Numbered from the stretch's first letter, positions 12,061 through 23,389 are shown. The stretch is 64,000 bases of DNA from Ceratotherium simum simum (GCF_000283155.1 NW_004454181.1:22147839-22211838), one strand, 5' to 3'. Made by a program: numbers and translations. Notes: generated by a model from the letters alone, not told the origin.

Positions 12061-12905
12061 GTTCCGTTCTCTTTCCAGAATGTGTTGCTGGCTTCCCAAT
12101 TTAAGAAGTATTTTCCCCTGGTACTCCATACACGGTTTGCAAACTCAAAAGGGGCCAAGGAAGTAACATCAATGAGTGAATCAAGTCAGTGCAAGACAGC
12201 AAGGAATGGTAGGGACTATGGTAAAGTGGCAGGCATTTTGGGGGAACTCTGCCTAAAAACATGTCAACTCAAAACAATTTTAAAAGTGACATGGGCCAAA
12301 AAACACACACATGGGGATGGGTGGGGGAGGCAGTAAATTTGGACCTTGGGCTGGCGATTCCTGCATTATACATACTTGTATTATACATATTTGTCAACTT
12401 ATATCTAGGGAATAATAGCACCCCTACACACAGAGGCACATTTGGGAACCATATCCCTCCAATGATTGAGAAATGAGTTCACAAAAGAAAAAGTGGTCAT
12501 TGGCCTCGAGGACATCACAGTCCACTGGGAAACGACAGACACACCTATCAAAACATTACCCCCTCAGCAAAGCCTCCCATCAACTCCCACTGCCAATCAG
12601 AGTTAGGCAGGCTTTCTCACAGATTCTCATAGCCTTTTGCACATTTTTCAGTGAGAAATAATTGTGTGTGCAATGCAAGAGAAATTATTTGTTGTGTAGC
12701 TGTTTCATTCCTGAACTTGGACTTCCTTACAATAGCATAATGCCTGACCCTTCTTAGCACTCAATAACGTTTGACCGTGAACTATAGAAGGTTTCCACAA
12801 AACCCATGTACTCTGATGGCAAACAAACAAAATGAACAGAGCTAGTTTCTAACTGTAATCAGAGCAATGACACTTTGAGCACTTATACTTGGTTCTTCAA
12901 GAGGC
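12061..12905. other. unassigned sequence
   Basis: Includes a G-rich tract near 12312-12330. The frame at 11902-12336 runs through the MIR and shows no domain. Confidence 0.4.
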
Positions 12906-13120
12906 AGCAAATGCTAGAGGCTGAGGGCACAGGATTAGATGCAACGTAACCTGAATGCAAATTACAGCACCAACACCTATGTGCTGTGTAATATTAAGCA
13001 AAGACTCTTTAAAAATGCTTTGAGCCTCATTTTCCTTTTCCATAAGAAAGGGATAATAATACCCACCTCACAGTGTCATCATAAGGATTCAATGCAAATA
13101 GCATAAGTACTTCCTTACAT
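12906..13120 (+). repeat. MIR SINE
   Basis: MIR blocks 'tgctgtgtaatattaagcaa', 'gagcctcattttccttttcc' and 'gggataataatacccacctc' appear in order. Confidence 0.75.
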
Positions 13121-13530
13121 TCACAAATTAATTCATTCAACATGTGTTGATGGCAGGTCTGGCATCATAAGGCACCTACTAGGTGCAGAAGATACAGACC
13201 TAGTCCTTGACCTAATGGAGCTTTTATTCTAGAAGACAAGATAAAGATTGCTTAAATAATCACACAAATCAATATAAAATTATTTTGAAGGAGACATATA
13301 CGGTATTATGGCCCTATGAGATTGGCGGGGTGGGGGGGAATCAGACCTAGCTGGGGAGGCAGAGGGTCAGGAAAAAAGGGAAGTAGCTGGAGAGGAGGAG
13401 AGATCTGAAAAGAGCGTAGGTATTAACCAGCTAGGAACAGGAGAAAAACTTCTGAGCAGAAAGACTGGCTTGAGTAAGTGTCCTGTGGAGAAGGAGACAG
13501 TAAGGCAGCGCACATGCAAGAAATCATAAG
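13121..13530 (+). repeat. ancient interspersed repeat, 5' portion (family not named)
   Basis: Begins with a 'ggcacctactaggtgcagaa' block, then 'cctagtccttgacctaatgg', and runs to about 13530. The same ordered blocks recur near 32.2, 40.1 and 53.8 kb. The L1 at 13574-14143 splits this copy; its remainder follows at 14144-14455. Confidence 0.45.
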
Positions 13531-13573
13531 AAAGGTAGGATGCAACTATTCATTGTATCCTGCCTTTCTTATG
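13525..13573. repeat. inverted repeat at an L1 5' junction
   Basis: Arms at 13525-13545 and 13553-13573 are reverse complements except for two mismatches (both transitions), around a 7-nt spacer. The left arm is pre-insertion flank; the right arm is an inverted copy of it joined to the truncated L1. A third, direct partial copy follows the L1 poly-A tail (near 14143-14158) as the target-site duplication. Confidence 0.85.
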
Positions 13574-14143
13574 ATTAAAATAGAAATACCATATGATCCA
13601 GCTATTCCACTTCTGGGTATTTATCCAGAGAACATGAAAACACTAATTTTAAAAGATATATACACCTCTATGTTCATTGCAGTATTATTCACAATAGCCA
13701 AGACTTGGAAGCAACCCAAGTGCCCACCAACAGATGAATGAATAAGGAAGATATGGTACATATACACAATGGAATACTACTCAGCCATAAAAAAGATAAA
13801 ATCGTGCCATTTGAGACAACATGGATGGACCTTGAGGGTATTATGCTAAGCGAAATAAGCCAGACAGCAAAAGACAAATACCATATGATTTCACTCATAT
13901 GTGAAAGATAAACAAACACACGCATAGATATAGAGAACAGATTGGTGGAGAAGGGGGTGGAAGGAGGACGAAAGCAGTAAAGGGGCACATATGTATGGTG
14001 ACAAATGGAAACTAGACTTTTGGTGGTGAACACGATACAGTCTATACAGAAGCCAAAATATAATGATGTACACCTGAAATTTATACAATGTTATAAACCA
14101 ATGTGACCTCAAAAAAATACAAAATAAACAAATAAAGAAAGAA
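13574..14143 (+). mobile_element. 5'-truncated L1, 3' end
   Basis: Contains the ORF2 C-terminal region (translated '[19 protein letters not shown]' near 13590-13650, 'IAKTWKQPKCP' near 13700) and the 3' UTR, ending in an A-rich tail from about 14110. The flank 'aagaaaggtaggatgc' before the element recurs with one change after the tail, giving the target-site duplication. Stops break the coding part, so it is inactive. Confidence 0.88.
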
Positions 14144-14455
14144 AAGAAAGGCAGGATGCCTTGAGTGATGACAGCTATGAGGAGCATGACTGTGATGAGG
14201 CTGAAGTGGCAGCAGGGGCCACATCGTGCAGAAACTTGTAGACCATGTTCTAAGAGCAATGGAGAGCCTTTGAAGGGCTTTAGCGTGGACTGATCAGATC
14301 ATAGTTGCTTTTTAAACATGTCACTACACCTGCGTGCCATATGGAAAACAGGACTATGCAGGGAGGCAGTTAAATGGATATTATGCTCCATCAGATAAGA
14401 CCCAAATGGTCATTTAGGCCAAAGTTTTGGAATGAGATGGAGGAAAGTGCGAGAA
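14144..14455 (+). repeat. ancient interspersed repeat, 3' portion
   Basis: Continuation of the repeat interrupted by the L1: 'cagcaggggccacatcgtgc', then 'cttgtagaccatgttctaag', 'ggagagcctttgaagggctt' and 'tgatcagatcatag'. The same order occurs near 40.27-40.50 kb. Confidence 0.45.
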
Positions 14456-14699
14456 CAGTGCTTTGTTGTTATGTGACACCAAGTTGGCTCTGACTCCTGG
14501 TGACCCTATGAAATCCTGCTGTCTCACGATGTGCCCAAAGCAGGACAAGTCTCATTTTTATTATTTTTGCCTGCAGCAATAGTTCAGGCTTAATTTGCTC
14601 TAGGACCCACTTGTTCATCTCTCTGGCAGTCTAGGGTATCCATAGAGCTCTCCTCCAACGCCATGTTTCAAATGAATCAATTTTTTTTCCTGTCAGCCT

Positions 14700-14930
14700 T
14701 CTTCACTGTCCAACTTTCACAGCCACACACAGTTATGGGGAACACGAGAGTGTGGATAATCTTGGCCTTAGTCTCGAATGACACTTCCTTACAATGATGA
14801 CTTTTCCTAATTCTTTCATTGTTAGCCTTCCAAGTCTCATTCTTCTCTTGATTTCTTGGCTGCAGTCTCTATTTAAAATTGATGACTGAACCAAGGCAAA
14901 CAAAATCTTTAACAATTTCAATGTCTTCAT
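14700..14930 (-). pseudogene. BovB-clade LINE C-terminal domain fragment
   Basis: The minus-strand translation has 'DCSQEIKRRMRLGRLTMKEL', followed in another frame by a C-G-C-E-S-W-T-V-K-K motif near 14735-14700. These are typical of the region downstream of the reverse transcriptase in RTE/BovB ORF2. At least one frameshift separates the two. Confidence 0.75.
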
Positions 14931-15130
14931 TGTCTACATTAAAGTTGTGTAGTTCTTCTGTAGTCGTGATTTTTGACTTCTTGATGTTCAAATGCAGTCC
15001 TGCTTTGGCACTTTCTTCTTTCACTGCCATCAGAAGTCATTTCAAGTCATTGCTGCTTTCTGCCAGGAAGATGGTGTCATCTGCATATCTTAGATTGTTG
15101 CTATTTCTTCCACCAATTTTCATTCCTCCT

Positions 15131-15898
15131 TCATCTAAGTCTAGCCCAGCTTTTCGTATGATACAGATTAAACAGATGGGGAGATAAAATGTACCCTTGC
15201 TTGACACATTTGCCTATAGGAAACCCTTCTGTCTCTTCATATTCTGTCCTGGAAGTGGCTTCTTGTCCACAATACAGGTTACGCATCAGGACAATCAAGT
15301 GCTGAGGCACGCCCATTTCTTTTAGAACAACCCATAGCTCTTCATGATCCCCGCAGTTAAAGGCTTTACTGTAGCCTATAAAACATAGAGTAACCTTCTT
15401 CTGAAATTCTTTGGAGCACTCTAGTAGCCAGTGAATAATCACAGTTAGATCTCGTGTGTCTCTCCCTTTTTGAAATCCAGCTCGGACATCAGGCATTTCT
15501 TGCTCCATATTAGGTAGAAGCCTTTGTTGTGGCACCGTGAGCATCACTTTACTTGCATGAAGAATTAGAGCAATGGTCCTATAGTTACTACACTCCTTGG
15601 CATTTCCTTTCTCGAGGATTGGGATATACAGTGAGCTTTTCCAGTCTGTAGGACATTGTTTAGTTTTCCACATTTGTTGGCATATTCTTGTTAGGATTTT
15701 GACAGATTCAGTCTCTGTGGCTTGAAATAATTTTATCGATATCCCATCTACCTCTGGTGACTTATTTCTTTCCAGTGTTTTCAGGGCAGCTTTCACTTCA
15801 CTTTCTAAAATTATGAGTTTTTCCTCATTGGAATCTTCTTCAAAGGAATGTGTCATCCTGTTGTCTCTTCTATATAGATCTTCAGTATACTGTTTCAT
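15131..15898 (-). pseudogene. BovB-clade LINE reverse transcriptase (ORF2 fragment)
   Basis: A 255-codon open frame with RT hallmarks in order: 'PTDWKSSLYIPILEKGNAKE' and 'CSNYRTIALILHASKVML' (residues ~80-120), 'AGFQKGRDTRDL' (~139-150), motif A region 'CFIGYSKAFNCGDHEELW' (~170-187), and 'GKCVKQGYILSPHLFNLY' (~227-245). In motif A the position normally occupied by the catalytic Asp is Gly, and a second Asp is Asn, so the enzyme cannot work. The frame is lost after motif B. The YADD box (motif C) is intact in another frame near 15069-15090. The long open stretch suggests moderate age. Confidence 0.88.
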
Positions 15899-16253
15899 CT
15901 CCCCTTTATTTTCTTCTGATCAGATAGTGTGCTTCCCTGCTTGTCATTCAGCACTCCTAATCTAGGTTTAAAATTCCCTTTGATTTCTTGAATCTTCTGG
16001 AAGAGACCTCTTGTTCTTTCTTTTTTGTTGTTTTCTTCTATCTCTTTGCATTGGCCATCATGGTAGTTCTCTATATCTCTATGTGACAGTCACTGAAAAA
16101 CTGCATTCAGGATTCTAACCCTACTTTTGTCACCTTTTACTTTTGCTTCTCTGTCCTTAAAAATTTTTTGTGTTTCTTCTGTCATCATTTTGATTTTTCT
16201 TTTCTTTTTACTTCAGGCATTCTTTTCATATTCTTCCTTAATAGTATTTCTGG

Positions 16254-16450
16254 GGCCGGCCCCGTGGCTTAACGCTCAAGTGAGTGTGCTCTGCTGCTGG
16301 CGGCCTGGGTTCGGATCCCGGGCGTGCACCGACGCACCGCTTGTCCGGCCATGCTGAGGCCGTGTCCCACATACAGCAACTAGAAGGATGTGCAACTATG
16401 ACATACAACTCTCTACTGGGGCTTTGGGGGAAAAATAAATAAATAAATAA
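16254..16450 (+). mobile_element. ERE-type SINE nested inside the BovB-clade LINE
   Basis: Starts with GGCCGGCCCCGTGGCTT, has a Pol III B box 'ggttcggatcc' at 16308-16318, and ends in a '(AAAT)n' tail after 'ctggggctttggggg'. A perfect 14-bp duplication, 'aatagtatttctgg', flanks it at 16240-16253 and 16451-16464. It interrupts the LINE between endonuclease and RT, so it is younger than the LINE. Same subfamily as the copy at 4.2 kb. Confidence 0.93.
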
Positions 16451-16503
16451 AATAGTATTTCTGGTTTCAGTCCATAGTTCTTCTGGTTCTTGGTCAATTA
16501 AGT

Positions 16504-16920
16504 TTAACAATGCAAATCTGTTTTTATGTGGACTTTTAGTTCGTCAGGAATGTTGTTTACATTATATTTTGGCACTACGATTCTTTTAGTGCTCTTCCTC
16601 AGCTTTACTCTGATATTTGATATTAACAATTTGTGGTCAGGACCACAATCTGCTGCTGGTCTTGTTTTGGCAGAGAGAATACAGCTTCTCCACCCACTAC
16701 TTCCAGTTATGTAGTCTACTTGATTTCTATATTGGCTGCCTGGTGATATCCATGTATACAGTTGTCTCTTTGGTTGCCTGAAGCTTACATCTGTGATGCA
16801 CAGATTGTTGGCTTTGCAGAAATCCAGAAGCCAGTCTCCTGCTTCATCTCTGACCCTTTGTCCAAATTTTTCAATGACTTTTGATTCCATGTTCTTTCCT
16901 ACTTTTGTTATTCTGGTCAC
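16504..16920 (-). pseudogene. BovB-clade LINE endonuclease (C-terminal part)
   Basis: A 138-codon open frame resembling the C-terminal half of an apurinic-like (EEP family) LINE endonuclease: 'GDWLLDFCKANNLCITD' (~28-44), 'QLYTWISPG' (~52-60), 'QVDYI' (~66-70), and 'ADCGPDHKLL' (~89-98) with the Asp-His pair conserved in this family. The N-terminal catalytic Asn/Glu part is missing because the element is truncated near 16985. Confidence 0.82.
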
Positions 16921-16994
16921 CTATAATTATCAGCATGTCTTGTGTTAGTGTCTGATCAATTTCTTCTTGGAATAGTGCTTCTTAGTAAATGTTA

Positions 16995-17185
16995 TTTCAA
17001 TAACTGCTGCTGTTATTATTATTACAGATATTACATGCATATCTCATGCAATTTTCACCAAATCTCAGTAAGGAAGGCCACTAGTCTCATTAAGCATATA
17101 GAAAACAAAGTCAGAGACATCATGTGATTTGCCCAGGGTCAAATGGCTGGCCATAGGTTTGACTTCAAAGTACTTTGCTTTATCT
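16995..17185 (-). repeat. MIR SINE
   Basis: Inverted MIR: 'ttattattattacagatatt', 'catatctcatgcaattttca' and 'gatttgcccagggtcaaatgg'. It abuts the truncated 5' side of the BovB-clade LINE. Confidence 0.65.
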
Positions 17186-19397
17186 CAGATTGCTTTGGAT
17201 GATCAGGCTACATAATAAAGTTAATAATGCATTAAAAGGTGTCACCAACTGAGTTAAGAATGTAATGTGAAAAAGGGTTGAAGCTTGGTTTGTCTGAGCA
17301 AAAGAATGTCTTTTTTTTTTAATTTTAGAGCCTTGATATCAAATCTGTACCGCAAACTAATATAGTCATTTCAAAATTACCTGGTAACTTGGAGACAGAT
17401 GCTGTCAGCGTGCTCACGTACATCGATCAAAGAGTATAAAAAACATGTGTACTCATGTCCATTGATAACTTATCAAACTCAGAAATGCAGAACTCCTGTT
17501 GGCAAATATTTTTACCATCCACTTCCCTAAAACTGTGGCCTATAATAGTCTCTTTCGTCTTTGCAAATAAGTGTATCCATTATTTAATTTTGTGTAAATT
17601 TAATCAAAACACTTTGTACGTCTATTTACATACACAGGTGCTAAGCAGATCTAAAAGAATCAAAGAATCACATTTGGTTAAAAGAAAAAAAAAAGCAGTA
17701 AATCCTAAATATAGAACTTAAGGGGTTTTATAGTTATTCCTCAGAGGTGTAATCATCTCATCTAAGATTGTTACACTGTTACAAGACCACCCTTCAGCCT
17801 TTTACCCCCGGAGTTATAAATCCAAATGTTTGCAGAGGTCAGTCAGGACAGCAAATATGCTTGGTAGCCTGGAGGAGTCAGGGCTGTGAGGAACGAGTGA
17901 GCACATGCCCCACCTGAAGGGCAGTCAGGTTTCACTCAAACACAGCTGCACTCATATGGAAGCTCGCACTCACACGTAATTTTGGCCAAGGGCCAAAACT
18001 AGCCCACAAGCCCCTCGGTGTTTGCTATGACATAGAGAAAGATCCCTAACTGTACACAAATTATTCAGTGTAGTATCTTTTAAAACTCTATTTTACAAAG
18101 TATGAAGCTTTTTTTTAAAGTTCTCATTCTTCAAGAAAACTCATTTTAAGACACTGTCCTACAAATATAGACTAGACAGGGAATCTTAAGGAAATATAGT
18201 TCATCATACACTAATTAAAAGGAACAAATATGTTATTTTTTTCCTCCCAAATGAAATGCAGCCTTTCATGCATGTCTCCAGAGCCATTTCCTTTTATTAT
18301 CTAGCAGATATAGGAAAACTGTATGTGGAATACGCCAGCTCTAGTCTCTGTTTGAATAAACTCTCTGCCCTATGTGGGGACAAGACACAAAGGGATGAGT
18401 AATGCATGAACTTTCTGTACATTCTTAGAATAATCTTCCCACACCAAAACTATTATTTACCTAAATCGTGTAAAACTATCTTTTCTATTTGCAGTACATC
18501 TGTACATTCATTTTGAAGGTAATTCATTAAATAAAATCGTTATAAGTGCCCAGATTATAAGTGTAACAATTATGGTTTGCTTCATAACTTGCTGTTTTAG
18601 GTTGCTAGAACTCTTCTCCTCCCCCAAGTTAGTTTAAAAGTTGAAATCATTTTAGAAACTTCAAGTAAAATAAATGTCATGTCTCTCAAACGAACAAGAA
18701 TCAATCAAGATAGGAAAGCAGTGATAACTAAAGTCATTATGAGTTCAACAAAAATAATTCATGCCAAATTCACCTGAATTTTAAATAAGCTTACTAGTCT
18801 TGCAGAGTGATGAAATCCCATAATTATAAAATATATAGGTTTGGTAAACAATTTGCCAAAATATTTCTTGATAAATTTATGAACAAATGGAAAAAACGTG
18901 GGACAGATTATGATAAGATTAAGATAGTAAATGCATACCAGGTTGAGCCACCATATATAAAGAACTTCAATTCATGACTGATATAAAATTGGGGAGGTTA
19001 AAGGAATGAAGGGATCTCTTGAAATATGCCCTAAAGCTCTGTTTTGCTGATTCCCACTTTTTTGTGCCCCCTTTAAATACCTTTTAGTCAAAAACTAGGA
19101 AAAAGTCCTACAAGTCAGTTATGCTTGTCAAATGTGTGAATGTCACAAGTTTAATACACCAAATGAAATTCTTGAGTTTCAAAATGATCTAAATATACTA
19201 GAATCTAGGGCCAATACCATAAATAAATGTTTGACAAGGATAAATGTGTATTTCTGCATCTGAGTTCAAAATTAAATCCATCCCTAATCATAAGACAGAG
19301 AAATAATTTGACAATTCTTCAGAGGGAATGAAGGGTTATACCCTTGATTCCAAGTTCATGTTAGATTGCAAGGGGGAAACTAGCAAGAAGAAGAAGT
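17186..19397. other. unassigned AT-rich sequence
   Basis: Over 2 kb without a domain-bearing ORF, tandem repeat or recognised interspersed repeat. Long A/T runs are common. It may include decayed L1 material, but I cannot support a name. Confidence 0.4.
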
Positions 19398-19575
19398 AAC
19401 ATGTTGTTTTAATGTTTGATAAGTCTCCACACTCTGATGCTTGCAAGCTGTGTGATCCCAGAACTTAATCTCTCTAAGGCTTTTAGTTTTCTCCTCTATA
19501 AAATGGCAATAATAATTACCTCTTAAGGAGTAATAAGGACTAAATAACATATTAAATGTAATAATAATGTTAATA
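19398..19575 (+). repeat. MIR SINE
   Basis: Contains 'gcaagctgtgtgatcccaga', 'agttttctcctctataaaat' and 'ggcaataataattacctctt', the MIR core and 3' half. Confidence 0.75.
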
Positions 19576-19584
19576 ATGATGATA

Positions 19585-19725
19585 GTAACATTTATCATTT
19601 ATTTGAATCATTAACTGCTAATACTGTGCTAAGTATTCTACATGCATTCTCACATTCATCTGTATTCTATTATAGCATTTGGCACATAGTTGATTTCTAA
19701 TAAACTACAGCTCTCATTTTTAACT
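19585..19725. repeat. mixed MIR-like fragments
   Basis: An inverted piece ('ctgctaatactgtgctaagt') is followed by a forward-looking tail ('tatagcatttggcacatagt', then 'tttctaataaac'). Orientation and boundaries are uncertain. Confidence 0.4.
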
Positions 19726-19804
19726 AGTTGGCCTTCCAGAATTATCTAGAAGAATCATGCACAAATATTTAATCAAAACATCCCTACAGTTCCTTACTCT
19801 AGAC

Positions 19805-19824
19805 TCTAGACTCCGGAGTCTAGA
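19805..19824. repeat. perfect 20-bp palindrome
   Basis: The sequence TCTAGACTCCGGAGTCTAGA equals its own reverse complement. It is preceded by another CTCTAGA unit, so the left side also carries a short direct repeat. No repeat element explains it. Confidence 0.95.
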
Positions 19825-20149
19825 ATCTATAGCAGGTCACACAAACTCTTGCACTTGTGAGGGCCGGTCTATAACAAGTCACGTCTATAATTCACAAATC
19901 TTTTAAAATAAGACTCTTTAGAACTGCTATTCGTTTTCTCTGTTCATGAGGTCTCAAGAAGTACGGCAAGTCTTTCTCAATGGATGATCACATACGCCTC
20001 TTGACCTTGATTAGCTTGGGCCACTCCAAAAAGTGAATTAAACATTTGTGACAGTTTATGACACAGACTACATTTTGTGTCCCATTATTCCAAACACAGC
20101 CAAAATGTGTTAAAAATCAATCTACCTGTTTCTGAGTAACAGTAAATCA

Positions 20150-20232
20150 AATCAAATCATATCGTACACCTGAAACTAATATGATCTTATATGTCAATTA
20201 TATCTAAATAAATTTTTTTAAAAATAAAACAA
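20150..20232 (+). mobile_element. L1 extreme 3' end
   Basis: Short fragment with 'gtacacctgaaactaatatg', 'tatgtcaattatatctaaat' and an A-rich tail, typical of carnivore/ungulate L1 3' UTR ends. Confidence 0.6.
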
Positions 20233-20239
20233 TTTGTCA

Positions 20240-20700
20240 GATAAAAGGTGCTGTCATGGAATACTATGCGCTACTTTAATTAGGAGAAATTGAACAGTTA
20301 GACAATATCCAGAAGAAGGTAGCTAGGTTTATAAAGGCTCTAAAAACCATGCATTAGGATAAATACCTGAAAGACCATGAATGTTTAGCCTGTAAAGAAC
20401 ACTGGTGGCAGGGGGCAGGGGTGGGGAGAGAGTTGAGAAAAAAAGGACGCTCTTGAAATGTTTGAAAGGATCTCTGTGGAATCACAGATAGATGATATAA
20501 CCAGGATAAAAGCAGGATGAAGCAGCTCAGAATAAGTAATCTAAGAACAATGAGATGACCAACAATAGAACCAACCACACTAAGTTATAGAAAGTTCTAC
20601 ATCACTGGAAATGTTTAAGCAAAGGCCAAACTATCAGATTCTAGTACTATTATAGAAGGAATGCCTCCCACCTGCAAAATAATTTTAGATCACAAGATTC
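20240..20700 (+). repeat. CR1/L3-like ancient LINE relic
   Basis: Ordered blocks 'ccagaagaaggtagctaggt', 'aaaccatgcattaggataaa', 'tgtttagcctgtaaagaaca' and 'catcactggaaatgtttaag' resemble the 3' region of CR1/L3 LINEs. It is highly diverged with no open frame. A G-rich block lies inside at 20404-20428. Confidence 0.5.
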
Positions 20701-21004
20701 AAACAAACACCCCACAGACAAATCAGACATGTTAAATTTGGCCTACATAGTGTTTTCCTTGTAATCTGCATTGAGGGCAAATATTTTCAAATTTGAAAGA
20801 TATCACTAAAATTCCCTATTTTCAGCTTCCCTTGAAAATCAGAAACTATGGCAATACTCATAGCCACAAAATGACAATCAGCTGGAGTTTGATTTAGACA
20901 GTGCCCACCATACTCGATGGCCGATACCACTTGTTGCCATATCTCTTGAACTAAGTGATCTCTTGAGTTTCTTTAACCATCAAGATTCTCTGATCCAAAA
21001 GGGA

Positions 21005-21215
21005 AGAACTCTGGGTTTTGAGGCTGAAATTCCATACATGAGCCCAACTTGACTGAGTTTGTGTCCTTGAACATGCTACTTGAGTTCTCTGGTCCTCTTT
21101 TTTCTAAAAAAGGAACGATGTTTTTTCCAATAATCTCACAGGGTTGCAGTTAAGGATGAAGCGAAATCATTTCTGCAAACAACGCTGAAACACTTGTAAA
21201 GGTAAGGTATTATCA
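21005..21215 (+). repeat. MIR SINE
   Basis: Weak but ordered: 'ttttgaggctgaaattccat', 'gtgtccttgaacatgctact' and 'cagggttgcagttaagga'. Confidence 0.55.
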
Positions 21216-21830
21216 CCAAACACACAGGGTGGTTCATTCATTCATTTCAAGGATAGAATGATATGGCTTCAAATATTTTCTTAAAATAAAAACGTTTGAT
21301 AAATATTTGAAATACCCATATTTTGAAAGAACATAGATGAAATTACATAAGGCCTGATGAAAATAATAAAAATCCAGCAGTGAATTGTCTCTATGGGGGT
21401 GTGTTTAACACCTTTACCCTTGAATTAAGTTTATTAATTTAATATATTTTATATCTACTTTATAACACTTCACCTACAAAAGCTCAACAACTCCATTTTT
21501 TAAGTTAAACTAACATATATGGGGAAAGGAAGGTAGGACACTGTGGCAATTTCCAAGAAATTTCAAGTAACAAATTTGACACAGAGAAAATAACAACACT
21601 GCTGAATGACTTATCCTAATTGCTGCATACATCACATGCATTGGATAATTACAAAACTCTCCATTTTCTTACATCCACTTAGATATAGGGGTTGTCAAAG
21701 AATCATTGGAGTGAAGTACTAAAAGAAGTAAGAGAGTGAGCTAAAGAGTCAGAATACGGCAGTTAGAGAGGGAGATACCTGAAATTCAGATCAGGGAGGT
21801 GGTGCAGTTGTTGCAGAGGACGAGACGTAG
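21216..21830. other. unassigned AT-rich sequence
   Basis: No gene or repeat recognised. Several ATTT/AAAT runs. Confidence 0.4.
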
Positions 21831-22017
21831 CACAGTATTTCTCAAAGCGTGGTCCTCAGATCTGCAGCATCGGCACCACTCTGAAACTGTTGGAAATGCA
21901 AATTCTCCAGCCCTACCCCAGACCTGCTGAGTCAGAACTCTGGAGGTGGGGCCCAACACTCTGTATTTTAAAAAGTCCTCAAGGTGATTCTCATGCATGC
22001 CAAAATTTGAGAACCAT
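21831..22017 (-). mobile_element. MER5A-type hAT-Charlie MITE
   Basis: Near full length. The left end is 'cagtatttctcaaagcgtgg' and the right end 'aaaatttgagaaccata', forming the terminal inverted repeats. The interior has 'gaaatgcaaattctccagcc' and 'ctgctgagtcagaactctgg'. Nonautonomous, non-coding DNA transposon. Confidence 0.85.
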
Positions 22018-22750
22018 AAGCCTAGGGTATGTCTAGGGTAGTAGTCAAATTAGGTAGGATGGAGAACAAGGTCACTGAAGGAGGAGAATTCAAGGAACTG
22101 ACCAGGATTTGGGGGAAATTATCTACACAGAGATTGTAATCACAGACAATTATGACCAGAGTAGTTTGGAGGAAAGAAAGAGAACTAACCAGTAGCTACA
22201 ATCTTCAAGAATTACAGAGGCATGACCTGGGGGTTGTGGATGACCATAACAAGGGAGGGTAGCTGGTAATATAGTCAGATGGTGGCCAGAAGGAACGTGA
22301 GACTGAAAAAGACAAAGGTCAGCATGACCAGTGAGAGGTGGAGCATGGAGTGAGATAGGGTGGAGGGATGGGGAAAGGACATGATTCTTAATCTAAGACC
22401 AAATGAAAATAATAATTTTAACATGGCCCAAAGTGACAGGATCAGATTTGTCTTTTTTAACATTTCTTCTGGCAACCATGTGGAGACCAAGACTAATGGT
22501 CAGGCTCTAAGGTTGTTTAGGAATGTAAGACACTGGTTGATTATAGATAGGGTGAAATATTTAGAAATATCAAGGAAAACTCTGAGTTTCTGGTTTGCAA
22601 AACTGGTGCCATTTTACCAAGATAGAGAAGTGGGGAGCAGCATCAGTAAGCTAGGGAAAAACTCTAAGACTTTCATAAAAATTCTCTTATTACAATCTTA
22701 TAACTTTATAACATGGACTACGATACGTGTTATAATTCAGATATAACTAC
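22018..22750. other. unassigned sequence
   Basis: The frame at 22360-22746 (128 codons) has no recognisable domain, and no surrounding gene structure supports it. Confidence 0.4.
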
Positions 22751-22890
22751 CTTATGTTAATGGTAGACTGTGAAGCCAGAATGCTGAGGTTCCAATTCCA
22801 GTTCTACCGCTTTGCAGCAGGCAACTCTTGAGCAAAGAGTTAACCATTTCATCTTTAAAGTGAAAATAAGAAGACTTACTTCATGAGTGA
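22751..22890 (+). repeat. MIR SINE
   Basis: Shows 'gtgaagccagaatgctgagg', 'ccaattccagttctaccgct' and 'aaccatttcatctttaaagt'. Confidence 0.6.
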
Positions 22891-23389
22891 GAATAAAAGG
22901 TCCCTACCCTCCAAGGAAAAGACTGATTGTTCTGCAGCCATTGTCGCAAAGAACTGGTTTTAAACCCATACAAATTGATCAATGGCAGTTTTGCACCACT
23001 ACACAAGCTTCTAAAAGCCAGCTAATCAGTGAGGGGCCCTCCTTCGGAAAGTCAGCCAGTCAATTCCAGTAACCACACTTCCACAGGAAAAGGGCAGCCA
23101 AATCCCCAAACACTCTGCTTCCGAAAGTCAGGCAGTCCCTGAACTCACTTACTATGCTCCTTTCCTAGTCCATCCTCCTGCCTCCTCCTCAGGAAGAAAC
23201 CACTATCATCCACTACCCTGAACTTTGTTTACATTTCTGTCCTTTCAAATTTATATATATATATATTACATTAGCATAAACAAAAAAAGTTTAGTGTTAC
23301 TTGTTTTTGAGCATAATGCAAAAATGTTATAATAAATAATATACCATAAATACTATATTTATTAGTCAACATTTTAATCCTAATATTCA
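22891..23389. other. unassigned sequence with a short (TA)n
   Basis: No gene recognised. A short TA-dinucleotide run lies near 23252-23267, followed by AT-rich sequence. Confidence 0.4.

Larger units (their letters stand above)
14461..16985 (-). mobile_element. RTE/BovB-clade LINE relic
   Basis: About 2.3 kb of LINE on the minus strand once a nested ERE (16254-16450) is subtracted. In transcription order it holds the C-terminal part of an endonuclease (16920-16504), a reverse transcriptase block (15898 to about 15060) and a C-terminal region ending with C-x-C-E-S-W-T-V-K-K near 14735-14700. The ordered motifs match RTE elements of the BovB clade rather than L1. It is truncated at the 5' side near 16985, where an inverted MIR begins. 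Frameshifts and altered catalytic residues make it inactive. BovB-clade LINEs are known for horizontal transfer between vertebrates. Confidence 0.85.

Noticed and set aside
11902..12336. 144-codon plus-strand frame
   Set aside because: Begins inside an inverted MIR and shows no family resemblance.
16254..16450. tRNA-like Pol III promoter, possible tRNA gene
   Set aside because: The B box belongs to an ERE SINE with poly-A-rich tail and target-site duplication. No cloverleaf is maintained.
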